Assembly: GCA_963578625.1 (NCBI GenBank)
Contig: CAUZEO010000149.1
Location: 1-12,041, forward strand
DNA: 12,041 nt
DNA from: CAUZEO01 sp963578625
GTDB taxonomy: Bacteria; Verrucomicrobiota; Kiritimatiellia; SLOV01
Direction: 5' to 3'
The notes beneath the pieces are model-generated. The model made no database searches, had not been told where the DNA came from, and was given only the letters and a program-made list of their open reading frames with translations. Both the position numbers and the translations under genes were made by a program. Positions 6,125-12,041 of the stretch are shown here, piece by piece (position 1 is the stretch's first letter; the number at the start of each line of letters is the position of its first letter).

Positions 6125-6979
6125 TCACTGAAGTTGCGGGCCGGGCTCGCGATCACGAGGCAGGGGTTCTGCCGGCCCCGTGTTGTCGGCAATGATCGGC
6201 GCGATGGTTCGTCTTGCAGATCCTGGCCAGTGTACGACTTCCGCCCGGGCAAGATTGGAGATCTGTCGCTGGGTCTGCGGCTTCAGTTGTGAAAACATCG
6301 GGTGATACCAGATGGTAATGACTGTTCGTTCATCGTCCGAATCATTGCCGTGCGAAGCATGAAGTGCGCGACCGTCACCCAGTACCAGGTCGCCCGCTTT
6401 CGCGGGCACATCGATCTCGCCTTCTGCGGTGCTATACATCGGTGAGCTTGGATCCGCCATGCTGCGTGAATGGTCGGTGTGGGCCACGCCAAGCTCATCA
6501 TGCAGGCGATGCCGCTTCCTGTGTGAGCCGGGGATCACCCTCAGGCATCCGTTTTCCGGGGAGGTGTCCGTGAGATAGAACATGGCAAATAACTGCGGCG
6601 AAATGAGCGAATAAGCGCGGGGCTCACCCGACCACATCGTGCAGTCCTGATGCCAGAAAAGGCGCGGGCTATGCGGAGGCTTGCTGATCAAATATGCTCG
6701 AGAGAACTTACTATCGTCAAAGCCCAAGCGGTCAAGCGCCTCGAACGTTCCGGGCCAGGCGACGAGATCGACTAATCCAGGCAGATCACGATTGGCAACC
6801 ATTGAGCCGGTCGAGTTGTGCTCACGACGATGTTCGGCGCTTAATCCTGAGATAATCGATTGGGCGTACAATTGTACCCGCTTAAGCATTTCAGGATCGA
6901 GAACATGAGGGATCACGCATACGCCATCGCGCAGGAGCTGTTCACGTTTATCGCGCCATCGCGTGGTTTCATTGGTCAT
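6125..6979 (-). CDS. Phytanoyl-CoA dioxygenase (PhyH) family oxygenase
   Basis: A 284-residue non-heme Fe(II)/2-oxoglutarate oxygenase of the PhyH family. The facial triad is visible: FWHQD gives H110 and D112, and ALHAS gives H207. R218 (DERTV) would hold the 2-oxoglutarate carboxylate. RVIPGSH (147-153) is the usual PhyH strand before the distal His. The family hydroxylates or oxidatively modifies small substrates; this one cannot be assigned. The start at 6979 is chosen over 7015 because AAGGAG lies 10 bases upstream and the longer form only adds Arg-rich residues. It overlaps the kinase gene by 11 bp, so the two are translationally linked. The C-terminus is hydrophilic and Pro-rich. Confidence 0.85.
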   Translation of the reverse strand: MTNETTRWRDKREQLLRDGVCVIPHVLDPEMLKRVQLYAQSIISGLSAEHRREHNSTGSMVANRDLPGLVDLVAWPGTFEALDRLGFDDSKFSRAYLISKPPHSPRLFWHQDCTMWSGEPRAYSLISPQLFAMFYLTDTSPENGCLRVIPGSHRKRHRLHDELGVAHTDHSRSMADPSSPMYSTAEGEIDVPAKAGDLVLGDGRALHASHGNDSDDERTVITIWYHPMFSQLKPQTQRQISNLARAEVVHWPGSARRTIAPIIADNTGPAEPLPRDREPGPQLQ

Positions 6980-7904
6980 GACGTACCGTCTCCTTCTGAA
7001 ACGACGCCAGCTCATCTCGCGTCGGCAGTCCGTCGATCACCCCGAGGTGCTGCACGGCGAAGGCCCCGGCGTAGTTCGCCAACTGAACGGCGTCGCTCAA
7101 TGGCTTGCCTTCCGCAAGGCTCACGGCGAGCGCTGCGTTGAAGCTGTCGCCCGCGCCAGTGACGTCGACCGCTTTGATGTTCGGAACTGCAGGCACGGTG
7201 GTGGCTTCTTCGGGCGTAACGACAAGAGATCCTTTTTCGCCGAGCGTCACGACGAGGCACGAAACGCCCTCACCGAGGAGTTTTTGTGCCAGCTCCAGCG
7301 TGGGGGTTGAATCGTCGGGCGGTCGGTCGAGCAGAATGCGGACCTCGGTTTCGTTGGGCGTGAGAACGTCAACGTGCTGGAGGATCTCAGTCGAGCCCGT
7401 CTGCGCTGGCGCGGGATTCCACACCGTCTGAACACCGTGCTTGCGCGCGAGAGCCATAGCGCGTTGCACGACGGGAAAGGGGACCTCAAACTGTGACAGG
7501 AGCAGGTCACTTCCGGCGATGAGATCCTCCGCCGCATCGACGTGCTCAGTTTGCATTTCGAGGTTGGCGCCGAGATGGCCGACGATCCAGTTGTCGCCAG
7601 AGGGAATGAGGTGGACGACGCCGACGGCCGTGTTGACGCCCTCGATGCGGTGAATGTGATCGAGCGCGATCCCTTCCTTCTGGAAAGTGTCGAAGGCAAC
7701 TTTCGAAAGCAGGTCGTCGCCGACGCATGCCAGAAGATTGACGTCGGCGCCGAGCCGGGCTGCGGCGATAGCCTGATTGGTACCCTTGCCGCCCGGCCCC
7801 ATGTCGAATTCGTCGCCGATGAGGCCCTCCCCGATGACCGGCATGCGGGGAACACGAATCGTCAGACCGACAACGAAGCTGCCAACGATGACGATCTTTG
7901 CCAC
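6969..7904 (-). CDS. Ribokinase-like PfkB-family carbohydrate kinase
   Basis: A 311-residue PfkB-family kinase most like ribokinase. Visible motifs: GPGGKGTNQA (36-45, sugar-binding and first PfkB signature), NPAPA (163-167), PNETE (183-187, Mg/phosphate site), TLGEKGS (220-226), and DVTGAGDSFNAAL (247-259, anion hole with catalytic D253). It would transfer the ATP gamma-phosphate to a sugar or nucleoside-like alcohol in the cytoplasm. The start is GTG at 7902-7904, two bases after the upstream oxygenase stop, with GGGAG about 11 bases before it. The near-N-terminal segment reads SFVVGLT where ribokinase has SINADH; the sugar-contacting Asp is replaced by Gly, so the substrate may not be ribose. 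It sits between two oxygenase genes in one transcription unit. I give no gene symbol because specificity is open. Confidence 0.85.
   Translation of the reverse strand: MAKIVIVGSFVVGLTIRVPRMPVIGEGLIGDEFDMGPGGKGTNQAIAAARLGADVNLLACVGDDLLSKVAFDTFQKEGIALDHIHRIEGVNTAVGVVHLIPSGDNWIVGHLGANLEMQTEHVDAAEDLIAGSDLLLSQFEVPFPVVQRAMALARKHGVQTVWNPAPAQTGSTEILQHVDVLTPNETEVRILLDRPPDDSTPTLELAQKLLGEGVSCLVVTLGEKGSLVVTPEEATTVPAVPNIKAVDVTGAGDSFNAALAVSLAEGKPLSDAVQLANYAGAFAVQHLGVIDGLPTRDELASFQKETVRHDQ
6990..6995 (-). promoter_or_regulatory. Ribosome binding site of the PhyH gene inside the kinase gene
   Basis: AAGGAG on the minus strand, ten bases before the ATG at 6977-6979, embedded in the last codons of the ribokinase-like gene. 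It decides between the two candidate oxygenase starts. Confidence 0.75.
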
Positions 7905-7906
7905 GC

Positions 7907-8917
7907 CTAGTCACGCTCCCAACGTCGTAACGAGAACGGATTGATGTTTCTGCGCTCCGCTACCGGTTTGACATTGGCGAAGCCCGAGTCGTAGGCCGCG
8001 CGATGACGGGCGCGGAGGTCGTGGAAGACCGAGGCGTCGGTGATGACGTCTTCCGGGCGTTTCTGACTACGTACGAGAAAATCCTTCGCCGGGGGATAGC
8101 AGGCCGCGGGGACCGACTCGCGGTCGGAGGTCTCGTGTTCGTCCTCGACTCGAGCGCGAGAAGCGTTGTTGGGTAGCGCCGCGCCCTGATAACGCAGGTC
8201 CATGCTCCAGCGTACGCCGGCGCTCTTGTTCTCGAAGCTTGCGTGTGGTGTTCGATTGGTCATGAGGAGCACACCACCCTTGCGTACCGGAACCGGGATC
8301 GCCCTGGTGCCGCGAGGTAAGTCGGTCATGTCGATGGCGAGGTAGGTGGCTTCCGCGTTGGGCTGATGGCGGAAGACCTCTGATTCGTGTGCACGTGGCC
8401 GCAGGTAGAGACAGCCCGTTTCGAGAGTCGCGTCGACGAGTGGGATCCACATAGTCACGATAAGACCGTTGTCGCAGTCGGGCGCGAAGTAACCCGAGTC
8501 CTGATGCCATGGTACTTCGCCGCGCGGATCGCCGGGCAATTTGGGGCGCACGCGGTACACGCTGCTGGCGATGAGCTCCGGGCCGCAGAGGGATTCGGCG
8601 AGGTCGAGCAGTCCGGGATGGCGGATGAACTCGAAGATTGCCGGTCCGGAGAGCGCGCCGCCCGTGACGGCCGGGACGAGCGTCGAATCTTCGCGATCGA
8701 TGGCGATCAGCTGTCGTTCGAAGCCGTGCGCCTCGTAGGTGCTCTCCAGCTCGCCCCGCTCGACGAGCTCCTGTGCCCGCGCGGTTACTTCGCGGATGAT
8801 CTCTTCGATGACGGGCTGGAGGTCGGCCTCCGCGAGCGCCTTGTCCACGACGAGATAGCCCTCGCGATGGAAGGTGTCGATCTCTTTCCGGCTGAGGCCC
8901 TGGATGGTGCGTGGCAT
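7907..8917 (-). CDS. Phytanoyl-CoA dioxygenase (PhyH) family oxygenase, second copy
   Basis: A 336-residue PhyH-family Fe(II)/2-oxoglutarate oxygenase. PWHQDSGYF gives H138 and D140; TPHAS gives H225; VRWSMD gives R236. LETGCLYLRPRAH (165-177) is the strand preceding the distal His. It starts with a PhyH-typical N-terminus (LSRKEIDTFHREGYLVVDKA). It is longer than the other oxygenase in this operon, and outside the motif strands the two look clearly different, so they are probably not recent duplicates and may act on different intermediates. The ATG at 8915-8917 has no clear Shine-Dalgarno. The stop is two bases before the kinase GTG. Upstream lies 160 bp of non-coding DNA, then the truncated M24 gene. 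Confidence 0.85.
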   Translation of the reverse strand: MPRTIQGLSRKEIDTFHREGYLVVDKALAEADLQPVIEEIIREVTARAQELVERGELESTYEAHGFERQLIAIDREDSTLVPAVTGGALSGPAIFEFIRHPGLLDLAESLCGPELIASSVYRVRPKLPGDPRGEVPWHQDSGYFAPDCDNGLIVTMWIPLVDATLETGCLYLRPRAHESEVFRHQPNAEATYLAIDMTDLPRGTRAIPVPVRKGGVLLMTNRTPHASFENKSAGVRWSMDLRYQGAALPNNASRARVEDEHETSDRESVPAACYPPAKDFLVRSQKRPEDVITDASVFHDLRARHRAAYDSGFANVKPVAERRNINPFSLRRWERD

Positions 8918-9077
8918 GGGTTCACAGTAGCAGAATGTCGGTCATCTATCCACTTTTATGACGACTGATAGGGATTTTCTTTTCCGCAATCTAGTGCACC
9001 GCGTCAAAAATATCTACCCTTTGGATTGGCCTCTTTTGGCGCCGAGGCGGATGCTTGGTGATCCGGGGGGTGGCTTA

Positions 9078-9359
9078 TCACTGTTTGTCGCGGGTCGTCC
9101 AGTTCGACGGCGCGTCCTGGCAATCGTGCGGAATAAACAGGGTCCCTTCCTCGAAATGCTCCCGGGGCAGCAATCCCACGAACGAACGGTTCGCCGAGAG
9201 CTGCATCATATTCTGAAACCCGAACAGGTAGCGCAGGTTGGCCGGCTCGGTCACGATGAGGGCATCCAACCCGGCTTCGGCCATGGCTCCGCCGGCTCGC
9301 CGAACGCGCGCCTCGTATTCCTCGATGGCAAAGTCCGCGTACCGGATTTGTTTCCTCAT
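9078..9359 (-). pseudogene. Truncated M24B peptidase/creatinase-type protein (N-terminal domain only)
   Basis: A 93-residue product starting MRKQIRYADFAIEEYEAR, with AGLDALIVTEPANLRYLFGF (28-47). This is the hallmark opening of creatinase-N-domain proteins (Xaa-Pro aminopeptidase, creatinase and relatives). Family members run about 350-400 residues and carry a C-terminal pita-bread domain with metal ligands. Here the frame ends shortly after LLPREHFEEGTLFIP, and no catalytic-domain sequence follows in 8918-9077 in any frame I read. A good ribosome binding site (AGAGGA at 9366-9371) shows it was once expressed. It looks like a 3'-deleted relic, although an expressed stub cannot be excluded. 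A longer in-frame ATG at 9416 is less likely. Confidence 0.65.
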
Positions 9360-9365
9360 GCTCGT

Positions 9366-9371
9366 TCCTCT
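9366..9371 (-). promoter_or_regulatory. Ribosome binding site of the truncated M24 gene
   Basis: AGAGGA six bases before the ATG at 9357-9359. It sets the start of the relic and rejects the upstream in-frame ATG. Confidence 0.6.
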
Positions 9372-9417
9372 CATATCGGGTGCAGTTGAACTCTCTATAC
9401 GACATTTCTTGCTCACT

Positions 9418-9438
9418 GCGGAATGAATTCCGCGCTAC
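9418..9438 (-). repeat. REP-like element: GTAG plus palindrome
   Basis: On the minus strand GTAG-C is followed by GCGGAAT-TC-ATTCCGC, a perfect 7-bp hairpin. A GTAG-type tetranucleotide 5' of a short imperfect or perfect palindrome is the described architecture of REP sequences moved by REP-associated tyrosine transposases (RAYTs). It lies 58 bp upstream of the truncated M24 gene. No RAYT is present in the window. Confidence 0.5.
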
Positions 9439-9636
9439 GCGCACATGGATCGAACGCAATCTATCCGGATCGGTGATCAAGCTGGAATGCTACGTAGTAT
9501 ACAACAATACTGAAATTCCTCTTCGTTCTCTTCGTTGATTGGATCTCGATGCTCCGGGTGGTTTTTCTTTGTCGAACTTGTGCGTCGCCAATCGGATATC
9601 TTGGTGGTTTTCGCACTGACTGATCATGACATCCTG

Positions 9637-10521
9637 TCAGTGGACTATCCGGGTGTAGGTTTCCGGGTGGCGGTTGGCGAGGAAGTCTCCCGAGCCCGAC
9701 CGCCACCGCTCTCGCAGTTTTGGGTCCAGGTCCACCAGGAGCATGCGTTCGTCGTTGTGATGCCGAGTGCTTTCGGCCAGCAACCGGCCATCGGGTCCTG
9801 CCGAAAAAGAATAACCAGGCCAATGATGAATCCCCTCGGCATCACCCAGGGCGGGCTCACAGCTATTCTCCTCGTCCCTGACATTTCCTGCATGATTGAC
9901 GCCGAGGACAAAGACCCGATTATCGTAGGCTCGTGACGGCGCCCAGGCGAGCACCTGCTCGGCCCATTCTTCGGGCCCCTGGCGCCGGCCGCTGGAATCG
10001 CATCGGCCGGAGGCGAACGACATCAGCAATACATCCGCGCCGTCCAGGGCAAGACATCGCGCCGCTTCGGGGAACTCGGCATCCCAGCAGATCAGTGTCC
10101 CGACTTTCGCGAAGCCGAGGTCGATCACCGGCCAGGTCTTCCCCGAGGAGTAACACGAATGCCCATCTTTCCCGTGGTGCACTTTGGCGGCATAACCCAA
10201 CACCCCCCTGGAGCCGACGAACACTTGTGCGTTAAGAAGATCGTCATCGGCCCGCAGCGCCATGCCGAGGCTGATGACTAGTCCGCATTCGCCGGCCACT
10301 GCCGTCAACTCAGCGCACATCGGCCCATCGAGTGTTTCGGCTTGCCCTCGTATCGTGCCCACGTCGTCGCAATAACCCTGCAACGCCACTTCGGGGAAGC
10401 AGACCAGATCCGCCTTTTTCCCGGCGGCGGTGCGCACCCATTGAATGATGCGCCCGAGATTCTCCACCGGCCGGGCAAAACGACTTTCAAACGAAATCAA
10501 TGCCACGCGGCATTTGTTCAT
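9637..10521 (-). CDS. Carbon-nitrogen hydrolase (nitrilase superfamily)
   Basis: A 294-residue nitrilase-superfamily amidase. The catalytic triad is visible: E44 in CFPEVAL, K113 in AAKVHHGK, and C145 in LICWDAEFPEA. These enzymes hydrolyse or condense non-peptide C-N bonds through a Cys acyl-enzyme in the cytoplasm. The Cys motif CWDAEFPEA is of the aliphatic amidase/N-carbamoylase/omega-amidase type rather than true nitrilase; the exact subgroup is unclear. I start at the ATG at 10521, where homology begins (RVALISFE), 19 bp after the aldolase stop. An ATG at 10563 would overlap the aldolase gene by 23 bp and add 14 unlike residues. Neither start has a strong Shine-Dalgarno. The position directly behind the aldolase suggests a shared pathway, for example deacylation or deamidation of an aldolase substrate or product. 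Confidence 0.85.
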   Translation of the reverse strand: MNKCRVALISFESRFARPVENLGRIIQWVRTAAGKKADLVCFPEVALQGYCDDVGTIRGQAETLDGPMCAELTAVAGECGLVISLGMALRADDDLLNAQVFVGSRGVLGYAAKVHHGKDGHSCYSSGKTWPVIDLGFAKVGTLICWDAEFPEAARCLALDGADVLLMSFASGRCDSSGRRQGPEEWAEQVLAWAPSRAYDNRVFVLGVNHAGNVRDEENSCEPALGDAEGIHHWPGYSFSAGPDGRLLAESTRHHNDERMLLVDLDPKLRERWRSGSGDFLANRHPETYTRIVH

Positions 10522-10540
10522 CTTCAGGCTTTCATGGGGA

Positions 10541-11455
10541 TCACCCTTCGATGAAGGATTCATCCCGCAGAGCGTTCTCGATATCCTCCAGCCTCGGTCT
10601 CATCTCGGCCAGGAATTTACGATTTGTTTCTTCATCTTGCCCGGGCCGGGGGCGCCGCCAGACATAAGGGGCCTGGCCCCGGTCCCGCATCAGGGCCTCG
10701 AAATTGGGTTTGATCCCGCCGTACTTGAAGAAGACGTCGGCGTAGAGGAGGAACAGGTTTTGCAGTTCCTGGGCGCGCTCGATGTCCTTGTGGTTGACGG
10801 CGTCGTAGATGCCCAGGAACAGCCGGGGAAAAAGGTTGTAGTTCATCCCGATCCCGCCCGTGGCGCCGTAGAGGAGCCCGGGAAGCAGGAATTCGTCGTT
10901 GCCGTTGAACACGATCGTCTCCGGGTGGCGGCGCAGCACGCGACTCATGAAGAACAGGTCCCAGTCGCTGATCTTGAAACCGACGACACCGTCGATATCC
11001 AGAAGCGCGCTCATCTCCTCGGTCGTGAACCGGTGCCCCGAGTGCGAGGGGATGTAGTACACGAGCAGGGGCCGTTGGCCCGCGCTGGCGATGTCACTGT
11101 AATAGTTGATCAACTGGGCGTGGTCGCGGTTGACAGGGGGCATGCTGGACAGGGCATGAGCCCCGGCGGCGACGGCGTGCTCGGTCAGATCGATCGCGTC
11201 GCGGGTATTGGTGCATCCGACGTGAGCGATTACCTTCGCGTTGTGGCTGCGCGAGACCTCGATCGCGATTTCCACCGCCCGCTTGCGCTCATCGAGGCTC
11301 ATGCTGTAGGCGTCGCCGGAGGCCCCGCAGACGTAAAGCCCGTGAACGCCCTGATTGAACAGGTTCTCCGCCAACGCTGCGAAGGCGTCCTCCAGAAAAC
11401 GGTCCGCCTTGTCGCAGGGACTGGCGATGGCGGGGAAAATTCCCTTCAAGTCCAT
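10541..11455 (-). CDS. DapA/NanA-family class I aldolase (dihydrodipicolinate synthase-like)
   Basis: A 304-residue (beta/alpha)8 lyase of the dihydrodipicolinate synthase/N-acetylneuraminate lyase family. The Schiff-base Lys is K161 in VGFKISDWD, and the catalytic Tyr is Y133 in YYIPSHSG. The loop GLYVCGASGDAYSMSLDERK (39-58) replaces the usual G-S/T-T-G-E with GASGD. The general layout, including SLDERK, is nearer to NanA than to DapA. It would cleave or form a pyruvate-derived 2-keto-acid. No second DapA-type gene or lysine-pathway neighbour is present, so a catabolic lyase is more likely than lysine synthesis. The ATG has no Shine-Dalgarno but lies six bases after the stop of a tiny upstream gene, implying translational coupling. 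Confidence 0.85.
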   Translation of the reverse strand: MDLKGIFPAIASPCDKADRFLEDAFAALAENLFNQGVHGLYVCGASGDAYSMSLDERKRAVEIAIEVSRSHNAKVIAHVGCTNTRDAIDLTEHAVAAGAHALSSMPPVNRDHAQLINYYSDIASAGQRPLLVYYIPSHSGHRFTTEEMSALLDIDGVVGFKISDWDLFFMSRVLRRHPETIVFNGNDEFLLPGLLYGATGGIGMNYNLFPRLFLGIYDAVNHKDIERAQELQNLFLLYADVFFKYGGIKPNFEALMRDRGQAPYVWRRPRPGQDEETNRKFLAEMRPRLEDIENALRDESFIEG

Positions 11456-11461
11456 GTGATA

Positions 11462-11575
11462 CTAAGGCGAACCCGGCGTCACGCGGTAGTTCTTTGAGGT
11501 GGAAGTGTCCGAGGGATCGAACAGCGTCATGCCGCAAGCCATGCCCGCAACAATAAGACCTAGTAGTTTTCTCAT
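11462..11575 (-). CDS. 37-residue secreted or lipoprotein-like peptide
   Basis: I found this small gene by reading the minus strand. It begins MRKLLGLIVAGMACGMTLFD and continues with a hydrophilic Ser/Thr/Asp tail ending YRVTPGSP. Lys/Arg followed by a hydrophobic stretch and a Cys at position 14 resembles a lipoprotein signal, although -3 is Gly, not the usual Leu, so lipidation is uncertain. A Shine-Dalgarno (TCCTT on the plus strand, 11585-11589) lies nine bases before the ATG. The stop is six bases before the aldolase ATG, which lacks its own binding site, so this may act as a leader that couples translation. No family is recognised. Confidence 0.55.
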   Translation of the reverse strand: MRKLLGLIVAGMACGMTLFDPSDTSTSKNYRVTPGSP

Positions 11576-11584
11576 GCCCCACTT

Positions 11585-11589
11585 TCCTT
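11585..11589 (-). promoter_or_regulatory. Ribosome binding site of the 37-residue peptide
   Basis: AAGGA on the minus strand, nine bases before the ATG at 11573-11575. It is the main evidence that the tiny frame is translated. Confidence 0.55.
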
Positions 11590-11751
11590 ATTTCGTAGGT
11601 TTCCCCGAACAGGTTGCTCACGCCGGCACGTTCCTTCGCTGAACGTTTCTTTTCGGCGTCCTGAATACGCCATTCATTGTCCATAGTGCCGTCTTTTTGT
11701 CAAACAGAACCTTTCGAATCACCAAACCCCGCAAAGCCTGACCGGGAAAGC

Positions 11752-11757
11752 ATTATA
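11752..11757 (-). promoter_or_regulatory. Possible -10 box for the minus-strand catabolic operon
   Basis: The minus strand carries a perfect TATAAT. No good TTGACA-like hexamer lies 16-18 bp upstream, so it would need an activator or another feature. Transcription would begin near 11745 and leave a 5' leader of about 170 bases before the tiny peptide gene. It is placed correctly in a divergent intergenic region. Confidence 0.4.
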
Positions 11758-11826
11758 CCGAAACCAGATGATCATCGGGCGAGGTCGCGCATCGCGCTAA
11801 AATCTTCAAAGCTCAGATTCGCGCTG

Positions 11827-12041
11827 ATGGAGTTGCTGCACGCGTCTCTTCCCCGTAGGTTTGAAGTGTCCGCGGAGCGCGCTTCCGCGCATTCGCGCCC
11901 GACCTTGGACTGGGTTACGAACGCGACGGATGGGGCGCTGCTCTGCATCTACAACGTGACCCGAACTCCTCAAACCAATCTTGTACTTGAACTGGACTGG
12001 GACCAGATCAAGTCTCCGGGGGCGTTGGAGGTGATAGACGC
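11827..12041 (+). CDS. Unrecognised partial reading frame at right edge
   Basis: Open from an ATG at 11827 to the window end (71 codons, C-terminus missing). It begins MELLHASLPRRFEVSAERAS and continues with LDWVTNATDGALLCIYNVTR and LELDWDQI. The alternation of hydrophobic and polar residues suggests beta-strands. The style resembles an interior or C-terminal beta-sandwich of a larger secreted or glycan-active protein rather than an N-terminus. No Shine-Dalgarno precedes the ATG and the frame stays open upstream to at least 11713 without another canonical start. It may be a 5'-truncated gene or a real short start; I cannot tell. No function assigned. Confidence 0.4.
   Translation, partial: MELLHASLPRRFEVSAERASAHSRPTLDWVTNATDGALLCIYNVTRTPQTNLVLELDWDQIKSPGALEVID

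Larger units (their letters stand above)
9360..9636. other. Intergenic stretch between the amidase and the truncated M24 gene
   Basis: 277 bases without a supportable gene. They hold the REP-like element, the M24 ribosome binding site and an AT-richer patch around 9490-9540. No recognisable protein remnant or promoter was found. The gap interrupts what is otherwise a tightly packed minus-strand series. Confidence 0.45.
11576..11826. other. Divergent intergenic region
   Basis: Between the minus-strand operon and the plus-strand edge frame. It holds the TATAAT candidate and the tiny gene's ribosome binding site. A minus-strand frame from 11684 runs out of frame through the peptide and aldolase genes and is not counted. 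No clear operator palindrome or riboswitch fold was noticed. Confidence 0.4.

Noticed and set aside
6100..6130. Bidirectional terminator between the convergent genes
   Set aside because: The 20-bp gap contains no GC-rich stem with flanking A and T tracts.
10445..11497. A 350-codon plus-strand open frame
   Set aside because: It lies antisense to the aldolase gene, whose active-site residues are clear; the translation shows no family features.
11289..11684. A 131-codon minus-strand frame starting at 11684
   Set aside because: Out of frame with both the tiny peptide and the aldolase, and it reads through them. Only its first ~36 codons are unique, and these have a weak binding site and no recognisable features.
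1..12041. CRISPR arrays, tRNA or rRNA genes, integrase or transposase genes
   Set aside because: No regularly spaced direct repeats, cloverleaf-like sequence or recombinase motifs were seen while reading the window.

Overview
The window looks like part of a GC-rich bacterial chromosome. The gene content recalls the Planctomycetes/Lentisphaerae/Hydrogenedentes type of lifestyle: a prepilin-like protein with an FTLIE N-terminal motif and a C-terminal H-x-DG motif, two phytanoyl-CoA-dioxygenase-family oxygenases, a sialidase-like Asp-box protein, a five-bladed-propeller glycosidase-like protein, and assorted small-molecule hydrolases. No rRNA, tRNA or other phylogenetic marker is present, so the taxon is an inference from protein style only.

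Layout, left to right. (1) Minus strand, 1-2421: a glycosidase-like propeller protein (871-2421) followed 46 nt downstream by a C45-family acyltransferase/hydrolase that runs off the left edge (1-824). (2) 2422-3996: a messy, repeat-rich zone. It holds a 178-bp stretch bounded by 25-bp inverted repeats (2489-2666), one full-length prepilin-like gene with a doubtful N-terminus (2714-3550), remains of a second copy of the pilin locus (3556-3851), and several short perfect palindromes. (3) Plus strand, 3997-6104: a phosphotriesterase-family metallohydrolase overlapping by 4 bp an Asp-box sialidase-like protein. (4) Minus strand, 6125-11575, reading right to left: a 37-residue secreted or lipoprotein-like peptide, a DapA/NanA-family aldolase, a nitrilase-superfamily amidase, a truncated M24/creatinase N-terminal domain, a PhyH-type oxygenase, a ribokinase-like kinase and a second PhyH-type oxygenase. 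The last three overlap or nearly touch. A TATAAT hexamer at 11752-11757 could drive this direction. (5) Plus strand, 11827 to the right edge: a partial, unrecognised reading frame.

Taken together the window reads as a catabolic island. Lyase, amidase, kinase, two Fe(II)/2-oxoglutarate-type oxygenases, a metallohydrolase and two propeller proteins could process a modified sugar or sugar acid. None of the intact enzymes has a visible signal peptide, so the chemistry would be cytoplasmic. No transporter or regulator is seen. The substrate cannot be read from the sequence. The pathway as a whole is an inference, while the family assignments rest on visible motifs. The strongest unusual observations are the duplicated and decayed pilin locus, the pilin gene with no credible start codon beside a palindrome, the PhyH-kinase-PhyH overlapping operon, the tiny peptide apparently coupled to the aldolase, and the truncated M24 gene beside a REP-like palindrome.
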